A stretch of 64,000 nucleotides of DNA from Streptomyces glomeratus (GCF_021462825.1 NZ_JAKEEB010000029.1:25037-89036); one strand, 5' to 3'. Positions 45,974-54,489 are shown, counted from the stretch's first letter. Notes: generated from the sequence alone by a model not told the origin. Translations and numbers: made by a program.

Positions 45974-47002
45974 GTGAGCACCGCAACGGGTAAGAAGATC
46001 GTGGTCACGGGTGCCACCGGCAACGTGGGCACCAGCCTCGTACGCCTGCTCGCCGAGGACCCGGACGTGGACGGTGTGCGGGGCCTCGCGCGCCGCGTCC
46101 CCGACCTCGGCCCCGACCGGGTGCAGTGGGCGGAGGTCGACCTCACGTCGAGGGGGGCCGACCTGGTGAAGGAGTTCGAGGGCGCGGACGCGGTCGTACA
46201 CCTGGCGTGGGCGTTCCAGCCGACGCACGATCCCGTCGCGACCTGGGAGACCAATGTGCTCGGCAGCATCCGGGTCTTCGAGGCCGTCGCCGCCGCATCG
46301 GTGCCCACCCTGGTGCACGCCTCGTCCGTCGGCGCATACTCCCCGGGCCCCAAGCACGACGCCGTCGACGAGTCCTGGCCGACGCACGGCTGGCCGGACG
46401 CCGCCTACACCCGGGAGAAGGCCTACCTCGAGCGGTTCCTCGACGCCTTCGAGCACGAGTGCCCCGGGACCCGGATCGTCAGGATGCGGCCCGCCTTCCT
46501 CTTCAAACGGGAGTCGGCGAGCGAACAGCGGCGGATCTTCGGCGGGCGGTTCCTGCCCGGACCGCTGGTCCGGCCCGAACTGCTGCCGTTCCTGCCGGAC
46601 GTCGCCGGTCTGCGGGTGCAGGCCCTGCACACCGACGACGGGGCCCGCGCTTACCAGCTCGCGATCCACAGTGATGTGCGAGGGGCGTTCAACCTGGCCG
46701 CCGATCCGCCCCTCGACGCGGCCGTCCTGGGCGAGCTCCTGGGGTCCCGTCCGGTACGGCTCCCCCGCACCGCCGCACGGTCGGCGATCGCCGCCGCATG
46801 GGGGCTGCGACTGCTCCCCGCCTCACCGCACCTCTTCGACGCCGTACTGCGGCTGCCGCTCATGGACTGCACCCGTGCACACACCGAACTGGGCTGGCGG
46901 CCGCGGCAGACGGCGACCGAGGTGCTGGAGGAGTTCCTTCAGGGGCTCCAGGAGGGCGCCGGCGCGGCGACGACTCCGCTGCGCGGCCGCAAGGTCGGCT
47001 GA
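45974..47002 (+). CDS. NAD(P)-dependent epimerase/dehydratase (extended SDR)
   Basis: A 342-residue extended SDR. The dinucleotide loop is VVTGATGNVGTS, the catalytic region contains HASSVGAYSPG and the Y-x-x-x-K reads YTREK (residue about 140). Residues beyond 200 form the substrate lobe. It resembles sugar-nucleotide epimerases and reductases, but the substrate is unknown. The GTG start at 45974 has AGAGGAG upstream. It follows the HTH gene by 69 bp and may be co-transcribed; a SLOG-domain gene follows after 22 bp. Confidence 0.88.
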   Translation: MSTATGKKIVVTGATGNVGTSLVRLLAEDPDVDGVRGLARRVPDLGPDRVQWAEVDLTSRGADLVKEFEGADAVVHLAWAFQPTHDPVATWETNVLGSIRVFEAVAAASVPTLVHASSVGAYSPGPKHDAVDESWPTHGWPDAAYTREKAYLERFLDAFEHECPGTRIVRMRPAFLFKRESASEQRRIFGGRFLPGPLVRPELLPFLPDVAGLRVQALHTDDGARAYQLAIHSDVRGAFNLAADPPLDAAVLGELLGSRPVRLPRTAARSAIAAAWGLRLLPASPHLFDAVLRLPLMDCTRAHTELGWRPRQTATEVLEEFLQGLQEGAGAATTPLRGRKVG

Positions 47003-47024
47003 GGCGCCGTCCGGGCGGCGCGCC

Positions 47025-47501
47025 ATGGCGGTGCAGGTGGCGGTGTGCGGGCCGGCGAAATGCGGGCAGCGCGAGTGGGATCTCGCCCACGAACTGGGAC
47101 GTCTGCTCGCGGAGCGCGGAGCCGTGGTGATCTGCGGAGGGCACGGTGGCGTGATGGCCGCTGTCGCGGCAGGCGCCCGGTCGCGCGACGGCCTGGTCGT
47201 CGGGATCCTGCCCGGGCCCGACCGCAGCGGTGCCGGACCGGATCTGAGCGTCGCGGTCGCCACCGGCCTCGGGCAGGCGCGCAACAGCGTGATCGTCCAC
47301 AGCGGGGACGCCGTCGTCGTGGTGGGGGGCTCCTGGGGAACGCTCTCCGAGCTGGCCCTGGCCATGCGCCGGGGCGGGGTGCCCGTGGTCCAACTCGGTG
47401 ACGGCTGGCGGCTCGTCGACGCCGGCGGACGCCAGGTGCCGGGTGTGCGGCACGCACGGACGCCCGCCGAGGCGCTCGACCTCACGGGGCTGTGGGCCTG
47501 A
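47025..47501 (+). CDS. SLOG/LOG-like nucleotide-binding protein (TIGR00725 type)
   Basis: A 158-residue Rossmann-like protein of the SLOG superfamily. The phosphate-binding loop CGGHGGVMAAVAAGA (about residues 37-51) and the segment GGSWGTLSELALAM (about 100-113) are the LOG/DprA-like pattern; this short branch (TIGR00725) is of unknown function. Relatives cleave nucleotide monophosphates or bind nucleotide signals. The ATG at 47025 lies 22 nt after the epimerase stop, so the two form an operon. Confidence 0.85.
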   Translation: MAVQVAVCGPAKCGQREWDLAHELGRLLAERGAVVICGGHGGVMAAVAAGARSRDGLVVGILPGPDRSGAGPDLSVAVATGLGQARNSVIVHSGDAVVVVGGSWGTLSELALAMRRGGVPVVQLGDGWRLVDAGGRQVPGVRHARTPAEALDLTGLWA

Positions 47502-47558
47502 CACCCGTGCCGGCGCCGCCGGGGCCGCGGGGTGGTCCGGTGTCGCCGGGGCCTCCGC

Positions 47559-48563
47559 TCAGAGCCATCCGCGGCGTGCCGCCTGCCAGGCGAGCTGCAT
47601 CCGGGTCGCCGCGCCGGCGCGTTCCATCATGGACTGGATACGGCGCTGGACGGTGCGTCGGCTCAACCCCATCTGCGAGGCGATCGCCTTGTCGGCGACG
47701 CCCGCCACGAGCAGGGACAGCAGCTTGCGGTCCAGGGGCGGGAGCGGGGCGGGCGCGGCGGTCCCGTCCGTGCCGGACACCGACCCGGTGTCGTCGACGT
47801 GCAGGGGGACGGCGTCGTCCCAGTAGCACTCGAACAGGGCGACCAGCGCGCCGAGCAGATTGCTGTCCCTGACCAGGGCCGTGGTGGGCTCCTCCGGACT
47901 GCCGTACGGTCCTCCGGCCACGAGCGGGAAGACGGCGACGGACCGGTCCGCGATCGCGAGGCGCAGCGGCAGATGCGGAACGGCACGGGCGACCTCGCCG
48001 GCCCGCACGCCCGCCACCACGTTGTCCACGGCACCCTCTTCGTCGAAGAACGCCTTCTCGTAGAGCACCCGGTAGCGGACACCCCTGGTCAGCGCCTGGT
48101 ACTCCTCGGCGTTGCTGCCCGAGGGCATGGCCACGTACTGGGCCTTGCAGAACCAGAGCATCTCCTCCTGCGCGCTCGTCTGGATCTGCCGGAGGTGCTG
48201 GCGCAGGGCCTCGGCCCCGGTGATGACCTCGAGAAGCTGCCCCGCGTCGTGCCTGCGCATCGTGTCCCGGTAGGCCTCGACAAGCCGGGTGGCCTCGACC
48301 CTGGCCAGGTCCAGAGCGTCGGCGCTGCGCTTGAGACGGGGCAGGAGGGCCGTGTCGGGGGGCGTCGCGCGGAACACACGGGGTGTTCCGTCCGCGTGGC
48401 TGGCCAGGCCCTTGGAGACCAGCGAGTCCAGGATCGGTCCGGCCTCCGGGCCGGTCAGTCCGGCTCGTCGGGCCAGGTCCTCCGCGGTGGCCCGGCCGGA
48501 GGTCACGAGCAGCCGGTAGACGGACTCCTCCTCGTCCGAGACTCCGGCGGCCTCCAGCACCAC
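47559..48563 (-). CDS. Transcriptional regulator with TrmB-like N-terminus and LuxR-type HTH C-terminus
   Basis: A 334-residue two-ended DNA-binding protein. Residues about 1-70 form a TrmB/MarR-like winged helix (LVTSGRATAEDLARRAGLTGPEAGPILDSLVSKGL), the middle (about 75-260) is an unassigned sensor region, and residues about 270-334 form a LuxR/GerE HTH (LLVAGVADKAIASQMGLSRRTVQRRI). Such TrmB-LuxR fusions occur in Streptomyces, often beside natural-product genes. Two adjacent GTG codons (48563, 48560) follow GGGAGGGG. An inverted repeat lies just upstream and may be its operator. Ligand unknown. Confidence 0.87.
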   Translation of the reverse strand: MVLEAAGVSDEEESVYRLLVTSGRATAEDLARRAGLTGPEAGPILDSLVSKGLASHADGTPRVFRATPPDTALLPRLKRSADALDLARVEATRLVEAYRDTMRRHDAGQLLEVITGAEALRQHLRQIQTSAQEEMLWFCKAQYVAMPSGSNAEEYQALTRGVRYRVLYEKAFFDEEGAVDNVVAGVRAGEVARAVPHLPLRLAIADRSVAVFPLVAGGPYGSPEEPTTALVRDSNLLGALVALFECYWDDAVPLHVDDTGSVSGTDGTAAPAPLPPLDRKLLSLLVAGVADKAIASQMGLSRRTVQRRIQSMMERAGAATRMQLAWQAARRGWL

Positions 48564-48589
48564 GGGCGCCCCTCCCTGAACCGGCTACA

Positions 48590-48604
48590 ACGGTTGAATA
48601 CCGT
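48590..48604. promoter_or_regulatory. Inverted repeat upstream of the TrmB/LuxR regulator
   Basis: ACGGT-N5-ACCGT, extended by partly matching flanks (CTACA and ACTAC), lies 27-41 bp upstream of the regulator's GTG. It could bind the regulator itself. Confidence 0.4.
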
Positions 48605-48848
48605 ACTACATGCCTGGAGGAGGCTCGGCGGGCGGGCAGCGACCGGCAAAGACCGGTTCGCTCCCCGCCCCGTTCCGACGCGAACGACCGGAAGGAGCAC
48701 GTGGCGGGCGCGACACGGTCCGCGCGGGACGTACCCACACCCTCGGTGTGCGTGTGCGCGCCCGGGACGGACTCGCGGCGCCGCGCGGAGTGAGCGCCCG
48801 CGTCGAGGTGTCCCGTTCGGTGGCGCCCGGCCGGGGCACGGGCACGAC

Positions 48849-48892
48849 AACGGCACCCGGGGCCCGTGGTGCGCGGGCTGCCGGGTGCCGTT
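48849..48892 (-). terminator. Hairpin terminator after rocD
   Basis: AACGGCACCCGG and CCGGGTGCCGTT form a perfect 12-bp stem with a 20-nt loop that can itself pair, 9 nt beyond the minus-strand rocD stop. Confidence 0.8.
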
Positions 48893-48900
48893 GCCGGCGG

Positions 48901-50121
48901 TCAGGCCGTCAGGACCCGCTCCAGCGCCTCCAGCGCCGATCCCAGCTCCTCGCCCGTGATCGTCAGCGGCGGGGCCAGGCGGATCGTCGAACCGTGGGTG
49001 TCCTTGGCGAGGATCCCCTCCCGCATGAGGCGCTCGCTGATCTCACGGCCGGTGCCGATCGCGGGGTCGATGTCGACGCCCGCCCACAGCCCGCGCGAGC
49101 GGAAGCCCACGACGCCCTTGCCGAGGAGCGCGGTGAGACCGTCCCGCAGCACCACGCCCAGCTCGGCCGCCCTGCGCTGGAACTCGCCCGTCTCCAGGAG
49201 ACCGACGACCGCCGAGCCGACGGCCGCGGCCAGCGGGTTGCCACCGAACGTCGAGCCGTGCTCGCCCGGCTTGAGCACGCCGAGCACCTCACGGCGCGCG
49301 ACCACCGCGGACACGGGCACGATGCCTCCGCCGAGCGCCTTGCCGAGCAGCAGCGCGTCCGGCACGACTCCTTCGTGGTCCACGGCCAGGGTGCTGCCCG
49401 TCCGGCCGAGGCCCGACTGGATCTCGTCGGCGATGAACAGGCAGCCGGCGCGGCGGGTGAGGTCGCGGACCCCGGCGAGGTAGCCGTCGTCGGGGATGAT
49501 CACACCCGCCTCGCCCTGGATGGGCTCGATCAGCACGGCCGCCGTCGTCTCGTCGACGGCCGCCTCCAGCGCGGCCAGGTCGTTGTACGGGACGATCCGG
49601 AAGCCCGGGGTGAACGGGCCGAAACCCGACCGTGCCGTCTCGTCCGTGGAGAAGCTGACGATCGTCGTCGTACGCCCGTGGAAGTTGCCGGCCGCCACCA
49701 CGATCGTCGCCCGGTCGGCGGGCACGCCCTTGACCTCGTACGCCCACTTGCGGGCCACCTTCACGGCGCTCTCCACCGCCTCGGCGCCCGTGTTCATCGG
49801 CAGCACCATGTCCAGGCCGGTCAGCGCCGCCAGGGACTCCGCGAACTCGGCGAGCTGGTCGTTGTGGAACGCGCGGGAGGTGAGCGTCAGGCGGTCCAGC
49901 TGGCGGTGCGCCGCCTCGATCAGCACCGGGTTGCGGTGCCCGAAGTTGAGGGCCGAGTAGCCGGCGAGCATGTCGAGGTAGCGACGGCCCTCGACGTCCT
50001 CCACCCAGGTGCCCTCGGCGCGCGCCACCACCACCGGAAGCGGGTGGTAGTTGTGCGCGAGGACCGGCTGCTCGGCGGTGATCAACTCGTCGGACGAGCG
50101 CGTACGGGCGGGTGCGGTCAT
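48901..50121 (-). CDS. rocD: Ornithine aminotransferase
   Basis: A 406-residue class III PLP aminotransferase. RocD features: NYHPLPVVVARAEGTWVEDVEGRRYLDMLAGYSALNFGHRNP at the N-terminus, NTGAEAVESAVKVARKW, GNFHGRTTTIVSFSTD, the PLP aspartate in DEIQSGLGRTG and the Schiff-base lysine in LLGKALGGG. It converts ornithine and 2-oxoglutarate to glutamate semialdehyde and glutamate. Its ATG overlaps the stop of the upstream hydrolase gene (ATGA), so the two are coupled. Together they suggest arginine to ornithine to proline/glutamate. A terminator follows. Confidence 0.93.
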   Translation of the reverse strand: MTAPARTRSSDELITAEQPVLAHNYHPLPVVVARAEGTWVEDVEGRRYLDMLAGYSALNFGHRNPVLIEAAHRQLDRLTLTSRAFHNDQLAEFAESLAALTGLDMVLPMNTGAEAVESAVKVARKWAYEVKGVPADRATIVVAAGNFHGRTTTIVSFSTDETARSGFGPFTPGFRIVPYNDLAALEAAVDETTAAVLIEPIQGEAGVIIPDDGYLAGVRDLTRRAGCLFIADEIQSGLGRTGSTLAVDHEGVVPDALLLGKALGGGIVPVSAVVARREVLGVLKPGEHGSTFGGNPLAAAVGSAVVGLLETGEFQRRAAELGVVLRDGLTALLGKGVVGFRSRGLWAGVDIDPAIGTGREISERLMREGILAKDTHGSTIRLAPPLTITGEELGSALEALERVLTA

Positions 50122-50930
50122 GAACGGATCTCCTGAGTGCAGCACTTGATGCCGCCGCCGGCCTTGTGGAACTCGGAGAGGTCGACGGGGACGGGGTCGT
50201 AGCCGTGGTCGGCGAGCCGGGCGGCGAGCGCCTCGGCGCGGGGAGCTATGAAGACGTGGCGTCCGTCGGAGACGGAGTTGAGGCCGAAGGCCATCGCGTC
50301 CTCGAGGGTGGCGAGCACCGCGTCCGGGTACAGCCGGGCGAGCACCTCGCGGCTGCCGGGTGAGAACGCTTCCGGATAGTAGGCGACGTTGTCGTCGTCG
50401 AGGACGAACAGCGCCGTGTCCAGGTGGTAGAAGTACGGGTTCACCAGGGTCAGGCTGATGACCGGGTGGCCGAAGAACTCCTGCACCTCGCGGTGCGCCT
50501 CCCGTGTCGTACGGAATCCGGTCCCGGCCAGGAGGTACCGCCCCGTCCAGACCAGGTCGCCCTCGCCCTCGCAGACGGACTCGGAGCGGTGCACGTCATA
50601 GCCGGCCGCCTTGAACCAGGTCTCGTAGTGGTCGGATTCGGGGCGGCGTTCGAGGGCGTGGAAGAGGGAGCCGAAGACACGGCCGTCGACGACGACCGCC
50701 GAGTTCGCGGCGAACACCATGTCCGGGAGGCCGGGGACCGGGTCCACGGCGTCGACGGCGTGTCCGTGCTCGCGGTAGGCGCGGATCAGCCCCTGCCACT
50801 GATCCCGGGCGAGATCCACGTCGACCTTCGTGTCGGGATGCATCCACGGATTGATCGCGTACTGCACGGCGAAATGTCTGGGTTCACAGACGAGGAAGCG
50901 CCGCCGGCGCGGCACACGGGTGTCGGTCAC
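50118..50930 (-). CDS. Guanidino-group-modifying hydrolase (arginine dihydrolase/DDAH-like)
   Basis: A 270-residue pentein-fold hydrolase. Diagnostic pieces are NPWMHPD, GLPDMVFAANSAVV (Asn76), FRTTREAH, LVNPYFYHLDTALFVL (catalytic His169) and LSEFHKAGGGIKCCTQE (catalytic Cys263). The wording is closer to the N-terminal domain of cyanobacterial ArgZ/AgrE (arginine to ornithine, CO2 and ammonia) than to classical arginine deiminase, though database names would likely be dimethylarginine dimethylaminohydrolase or amidinotransferase. Placement directly before rocD favours ornithine as product. The GTG at 50930 has GGAGGA upstream. Substrate is inference. Confidence 0.85.
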   Translation of the reverse strand: MTDTRVPRRRRFLVCEPRHFAVQYAINPWMHPDTKVDVDLARDQWQGLIRAYREHGHAVDAVDPVPGLPDMVFAANSAVVVDGRVFGSLFHALERRPESDHYETWFKAAGYDVHRSESVCEGEGDLVWTGRYLLAGTGFRTTREAHREVQEFFGHPVISLTLVNPYFYHLDTALFVLDDDNVAYYPEAFSPGSREVLARLYPDAVLATLEDAMAFGLNSVSDGRHVFIAPRAEALAARLADHGYDPVPVDLSEFHKAGGGIKCCTQEIRS

Positions 50931-50976
50931 AGAGGGGTTCCTCCGCTTCCTGGGGTGTCGAGTGAGGGTTGACACA

Positions 50977-51006
50977 AAGGTAGGAAGCCGCGGCGACGAC
51001 CGACAA
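50977..51006 (-). promoter_or_regulatory. Promoter of the hydrolase-rocD operon
   Basis: On the minus strand TTGTCG (51001-51006) and TACCTT (50977-50982) are 18 nt apart, a good principal-sigma pattern, leaving a leader of about 40 nt before the GTG at 50930. Confidence 0.55.
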
Positions 51007-51015
51007 GAAACGATG

Positions 51016-51033
51016 GCTGCGCGTTCACGCAGC
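51016..51033. promoter_or_regulatory. Inverted repeat upstream of the hydrolase-rocD promoter
   Basis: GCTGCG-N6-CGCAGC is a perfect inverted repeat ending 10 bp upstream of the -35 box, between the promoter and the Lrp gene. It is a plausible site for that Lrp regulator acting as activator. Confidence 0.5.
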
Positions 51034-51054
51034 AACACTGCGTCTTCGGGCCGA

Positions 51055-51558
51055 TCAGCGCACGTCTGCTGCGCCGTCGGGCGCGGGCTGGCTCGCCCCC
51101 GCCTCCGGGCTCTCCGGGAGGAGGTGGGACAGCACCATCACACTGATGGTCTTCCGGATGAACGGCTCCGCGCGGATGCGCTCCAGCACCTCCTCGAAGT
51201 GCTCGACGTCCCGGGCCCGCACATGCAGCAGCGCGTCCGCTCCACCCGTCACCGTCATCGCCGCGGTGATCTCCGGATGGTTGCGCACGACCTCCGCCAG
51301 GCGCCGCGGCGGCGCGGCGCCCTCGCAGTACACCTCCACATACGCCTCCGTGCGCCAGCCCAGTGCCGACGGCTTCACCGTGGCCGTGAACCCGGTGATC
51401 ACCCCCGACTCGCGCAGCCGGTCCACCCGGCGCTTGACCGCCGTCGACGACAGGCCGATGGCCGAGCCGATCTCGGCGAAACTGGTCCTGGCGTTCGCCA
51501 TCAGAGCGGTGATGATCTTTCGGTCGAGCTCGTCGAACGGCCCTGGCCTGCTGTTCAT
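51055..51558 (-). CDS. Lrp/AsnC family regulator, probably of the arginine/ornithine operon
   Basis: A 167-residue Lrp/AsnC protein. HTH (SFAEIGSAIGLSSTAVKRRVDRL, about 25-48) and ligand domain with MTVTGGADALLHVRARDVEHFEEVL. It lies just upstream of and in the same direction as the hydrolase-rocD pair with its own gap, and resembles arginine/ornithine-responsive Lrp regulators that control rocD-like genes. The ATG at 51558 starts the usual N-terminus. An inverted repeat lies on each side of the gene. Confidence 0.9.
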   Translation of the reverse strand: MNSRPGPFDELDRKIITALMANARTSFAEIGSAIGLSSTAVKRRVDRLRESGVITGFTATVKPSALGWRTEAYVEVYCEGAAPPRRLAEVVRNHPEITAAMTVTGGADALLHVRARDVEHFEEVLERIRAEPFIRKTISVMVLSHLLPESPEAGASQPAPDGAADVR

Positions 51559-51585
51559 GCGGGCACTGTATCCAGCGGCGACGTC

Positions 51586-51627
51586 CATGTTCCGCACATG
51601 TCCAGGCGTACGGAATGCTCCTACACT
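51586..51627. promoter_or_regulatory. Palindrome and -10 region between Lrp and LytTR regulator genes
   Basis: CATGT-TCCGC-ACATG (51586-51600) is a perfect 5-5-5 inverted repeat. A -10 box TACACT (51622-51627) lies 17 nt after a TGTCCA -35-like element and ends 8 nt before the ATG at 51636, so the response-regulator gene may be leaderless. Confidence 0.45.
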
Positions 51628-51635
51628 CCACGTTC

Positions 51636-52394
51636 ATGCTGCGCGCCCTCGCCGTCGACGACGAACTCCCCTCACTCGAGGAGCTGCTCTACCTGCTGCA
51701 CACGGATCCGCGGATCGGCAGCGCGGAGGGCGCGGGCGACGCGACCGAGGCGCTTCGGCGCATCAACCGCGCCCTGGAGTCCGGACCCGACGGCCCCGAC
51801 GCGATCGACGTCGTCTTCCTCGACATCCAGATGCCCGGACTCGACGGCCTGGAGACGGCCCGGCTGCTGACCGGCCTCGCCGAGCCACCGCTCGTCGTCT
51901 TCGTCACCGCGCACGAGGGCTTCGCCGTGCACGCCTTCGACCTGAAGGCCGTCGACTACGTCCTCAAGCCCGTGCGCCGCGAGCGGCTCGCGGAGGCGGT
52001 GCGCCGGGCCGCGCAGCTGCGCCGGACCGCACAGCCGATACCGGTCCACGAACCCGACCCCGACCACATCCCGGTCGAGCTCGGCGGGGTGACGCGGTTC
52101 GTGCCCGTCGAGGACATCACCCATGTGGAGGCCCAGGGCGACTACGCCCGACTGCACACCGCGCACGGCAGCCACCTCGTCCGCATCCCGCTGTCCACCC
52201 TGGAGGAGCGCTGGCGGGCGAGGGGTTTCCTGCGTATCCACCGCAGCCACCTCGTCGCCCTGCGGCACATCGACGAGCTCCGCTTCGGCGCGGGCACGGT
52301 GAGTGTCCTCGTCGGCTCCGTCGAACTCCAGGTCAGCCGCCGGCACACCCGCGAGCTGCGGGACCTGCTGATGCGCCGGACCAGCGGCCGGTGA
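51636..52394 (+). CDS. LytTR family response regulator
   Basis: A 252-residue regulator: a CheY-like receiver (about 1-125) with acidic pocket DDE at residues 8-10, phospho-acceptor Asp63 in FLDIQMPGLDG and the lysine in YVLKPVRRE; then a LytTR DNA-binding domain (about 150-250; FVPVEDITHVEAQGDYARLHTAHGSHLVRIPLSTLEERW, RIHRSHLVAL). Such regulators pair with LytS-type kinases, here three genes downstream in the same operon. The ATG at 51636 is chosen over one at 51615 because of promoter spacing and the conserved N-terminus. Confidence 0.92.
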   Translation: MLRALAVDDELPSLEELLYLLHTDPRIGSAEGAGDATEALRRINRALESGPDGPDAIDVVFLDIQMPGLDGLETARLLTGLAEPPLVVFVTAHEGFAVHAFDLKAVDYVLKPVRRERLAEAVRRAAQLRRTAQPIPVHEPDPDHIPVELGGVTRFVPVEDITHVEAQGDYARLHTAHGSHLVRIPLSTLEERWRARGFLRIHRSHLVALRHIDELRFGAGTVSVLVGSVELQVSRRHTRELRDLLMRRTSGR

Positions 52395-52404
52395 GGAGGA
52401 CGAC

Positions 52405-52761
52405 GTGCCCCAGGACCCCACCGAGCGCCGTGTCGTCGTCACCGGGCCGCCCCGGCACCCCCGCCGGGCCTTCGGCTACTACCGCCCACGGACCGAGATC
52501 GACGAGCAGACCACCCTCGGCCACACCTACGTCCGCTCGCTGATGCGAAGTCAGCTACGGGCGGCGCTCGCCGTGTTCGCGGTCCTCGTGCTCCTCGTGG
52601 GCCCACTGCCCCTGGTCTTCGCCGCCACCCGGAACAGGAGCCTGGAGTGGGCCGTCCTCGGCTTCTGCCTCTACCCGCCGCTGGTCCTGCTCGCCCGCTG
52701 GTACGTGCGCCGCGCCGAGCGCAACGAGAGGGACCTCGTCCGTCTCGTCGAGGACCGCTGA
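52405..52761 (+). CDS. Small membrane protein preceding the symporter (DUF485-like position)
   Basis: A 118-residue protein with two hydrophobic segments (LRAALAVFAVLVLLVGPLPLVFA and LEWAVLGFCLYPPLVLLARW) and charged ends. In size, topology and position it corresponds to the DUF485 protein that accompanies acetate/monocarboxylate symporters (yjcH-actP), although the sequence is diverged. The GTG at 52405 follows GAGGAGG. It ends 9 nt before the symporter gene and may regulate or stabilise it. Confidence 0.8.
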   Translation: MPQDPTERRVVVTGPPRHPRRAFGYYRPRTEIDEQTTLGHTYVRSLMRSQLRAALAVFAVLVLLVGPLPLVFAATRNRSLEWAVLGFCLYPPLVLLARWYVRRAERNERDLVRLVEDR

Positions 52762-52770
52762 GGCGCGGCC

Positions 52771-54489
52771 GTGAACCAGAACTACGCCGTCCCCGCGGTC
52801 GCCCTGGTCGTCCTCGCGACCGTCCTCGTCGGCGCTTTCGGCCTGCGCGTCTCCCGCACCACCTCGGACTTCTACGTCGCCTCCCGCACCGTGGGCCCCC
52901 GCCTCAACGCAGCCGCCATCAGCGGGGAGTACCTCTCCGCCGCCTCCTTCCTGGGCATCGCCGGACTGGTCCTCGTCCAGGGCCCCGGCATGCTGTGGTA
53001 CCCGGTCGGCTACACCGCCGGCTATCTCGTCCTGCTCCTGTTCGTGGCCGCCCCGCTGCGCCGCTCCGGCGCCTACACCCTGCCCGACTTCGCGGAGGCC
53101 CGGCTCGCCTCGCGGCAGGTGCGCCGGCTCGCCGGGGGCTTCGTCGTCGGGGTCGGCTGGCTGTACCTGCTGCCCCAACTCCAGGGCGCGGGGCTCACCC
53201 TGGCCGTGCTGACCGGCGCCCCCGAGCCGCTCGGCGGGGTCCTCGTCGCGGTCGTGGTGGTCGCCACCGTTGCCGCCGGCGGCATGCGCAGCGTCACCTT
53301 CGTCCAGGCCTTCCAGTACTGGCTCAAACTCACCGCTCTGCTCGTCCCCGCGCTGTTCCTTGCGGTGTCCTGGCAGGGCGACGGCGCGCCGCGCGCCGCG
53401 TTCGCCGAACCCCCGGCCTTCCGCGACCAGCGGGTGGTACGGATCGACGACACCCTCGACCTGAGGCTGGCCGGCCCCCTCGACGTCACGGCCACGGGCA
53501 CCGTGGACGGCCGGCGCTACGCAGGCCGGCGCGTGCGCCTCTCCGCCGGTGTGCACCGCATCGGGCAGGGCACCCGGCTGGCCTTCGAGCGGGGCGACCG
53601 GGTCCCCGCGGCCGTCGCCGGCCGGGGTGGCGACGACGGCATCACGGCCCCGGCGGCGTCGGGCCGCGAGGAGCGCCCGCTGTACGCCACCTACGGACTG
53701 ATCCTCGCCACCTTCCTCGGCACCATGGGCCTGCCGCATGTCGTCGTCCGCTTCTACACCAGCCCGCACGGGGTCGCCGCGCGCCGCACCACCGTCGCCG
53801 TGCTCGCCCTGGTCGGCGCCTTCTATCTGCTGCCGCCCGTCTACGGCGCACTGGGCCGGCTGTACGCCCCCGAACTCACCCTGACCGGGAACGCCGACGC
53901 GGCCGTCCTGCTGCTGCCCGGCCGGATGACCGGCGGGCTCGGCGGGGACCTGCTGGGCGCCCTGGTCGCCGGCGGGGCCTTCGCCGCGTTCCTGTCCACC
54001 GCGTCGGGCCTGACCATGGCGGTGGCCGGTGTGCTCACCCAGGACGTCCTGCCGTCCCGGGGCGTGCGGCACTTCCGGCTCGGCACGCTGCTCGCGATGG
54101 CGGTGCCGCTCGCGGCCAGCGTCCTGGTGGGCGGACTGCCCGTGGCCGACGCGGTCGGTCTGGCGTTCGCCGTGTCCGCTTCGTCGTTCTGCCCGTTGCT
54201 CGTCCTGGGCATCTGGTGGCGCCGGCTGACCCCGCCGGGCGCGGCCGCCGGGATGCTGATCGGCGGCGGCTCGGCCTTCGCCGCGGTCGCGATGACCATG
54301 GCGGGCCACCCGGGCAGCGGCACCCCGCACACGCTGCTCGCCTGGCCGGCGCTCTGGTCGGTGCCGCTGGGATTCCTCACCATGGTGCTGGTGTCCCTGG
54401 CGACGCCGGGCCGGGTTCCCCCGGGGACGGCCGCGATCCTGGCGCGGTTCCATCTGCCCGAGGACCTGCGGGCGGAGGCGGAGGCATGA
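52771..54489 (+). CDS. Sodium:solute symporter family transporter (acetate/monocarboxylate type)
   Basis: A 572-residue SSS-family transporter with about 13 hydrophobic segments. The N-terminal block VSRTTSDFYVASRTVGPRLNAAAISGEYLSAASFLGIAGLVL matches ActP/MctC-like cation-acetate symporters, with the later FLGTMGLPHVVVRFYT segment. Between about residues 205 and 300 lies a hydrophilic insertion (contains LRLAGPLDVTATGTVDG and RRVRLSAG) facing the outside. The GTG at 52771 starts the protein; the stop overlaps the kinase start (ATGA). It probably takes up acetate, pyruvate, propionate or a similar acid under its own two-component system. Confidence 0.92.
   Translation: MNQNYAVPAVALVVLATVLVGAFGLRVSRTTSDFYVASRTVGPRLNAAAISGEYLSAASFLGIAGLVLVQGPGMLWYPVGYTAGYLVLLLFVAAPLRRSGAYTLPDFAEARLASRQVRRLAGGFVVGVGWLYLLPQLQGAGLTLAVLTGAPEPLGGVLVAVVVVATVAAGGMRSVTFVQAFQYWLKLTALLVPALFLAVSWQGDGAPRAAFAEPPAFRDQRVVRIDDTLDLRLAGPLDVTATGTVDGRRYAGRRVRLSAGVHRIGQGTRLAFERGDRVPAAVAGRGGDDGITAPAASGREERPLYATYGLILATFLGTMGLPHVVVRFYTSPHGVAARRTTVAVLALVGAFYLLPPVYGALGRLYAPELTLTGNADAAVLLLPGRMTGGLGGDLLGALVAGGAFAAFLSTASGLTMAVAGVLTQDVLPSRGVRHFRLGTLLAMAVPLAASVLVGGLPVADAVGLAFAVSASSFCPLLVLGIWWRRLTPPGAAAGMLIGGGSAFAAVAMTMAGHPGSGTPHTLLAWPALWSVPLGFLTMVLVSLATPGRVPPGTAAILARFHLPEDLRAEAEA

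Larger units (their letters stand above)
48564..48900. other. Gene-free interval
   Basis: About 340 bp between the TrmB/LuxR regulator start and the rocD stop. It holds an inverted repeat near the regulator (48590-48604) and the rocD terminator (48849-48892); the rest is GC-rich with frames I do not consider genes. Confidence 0.6.
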
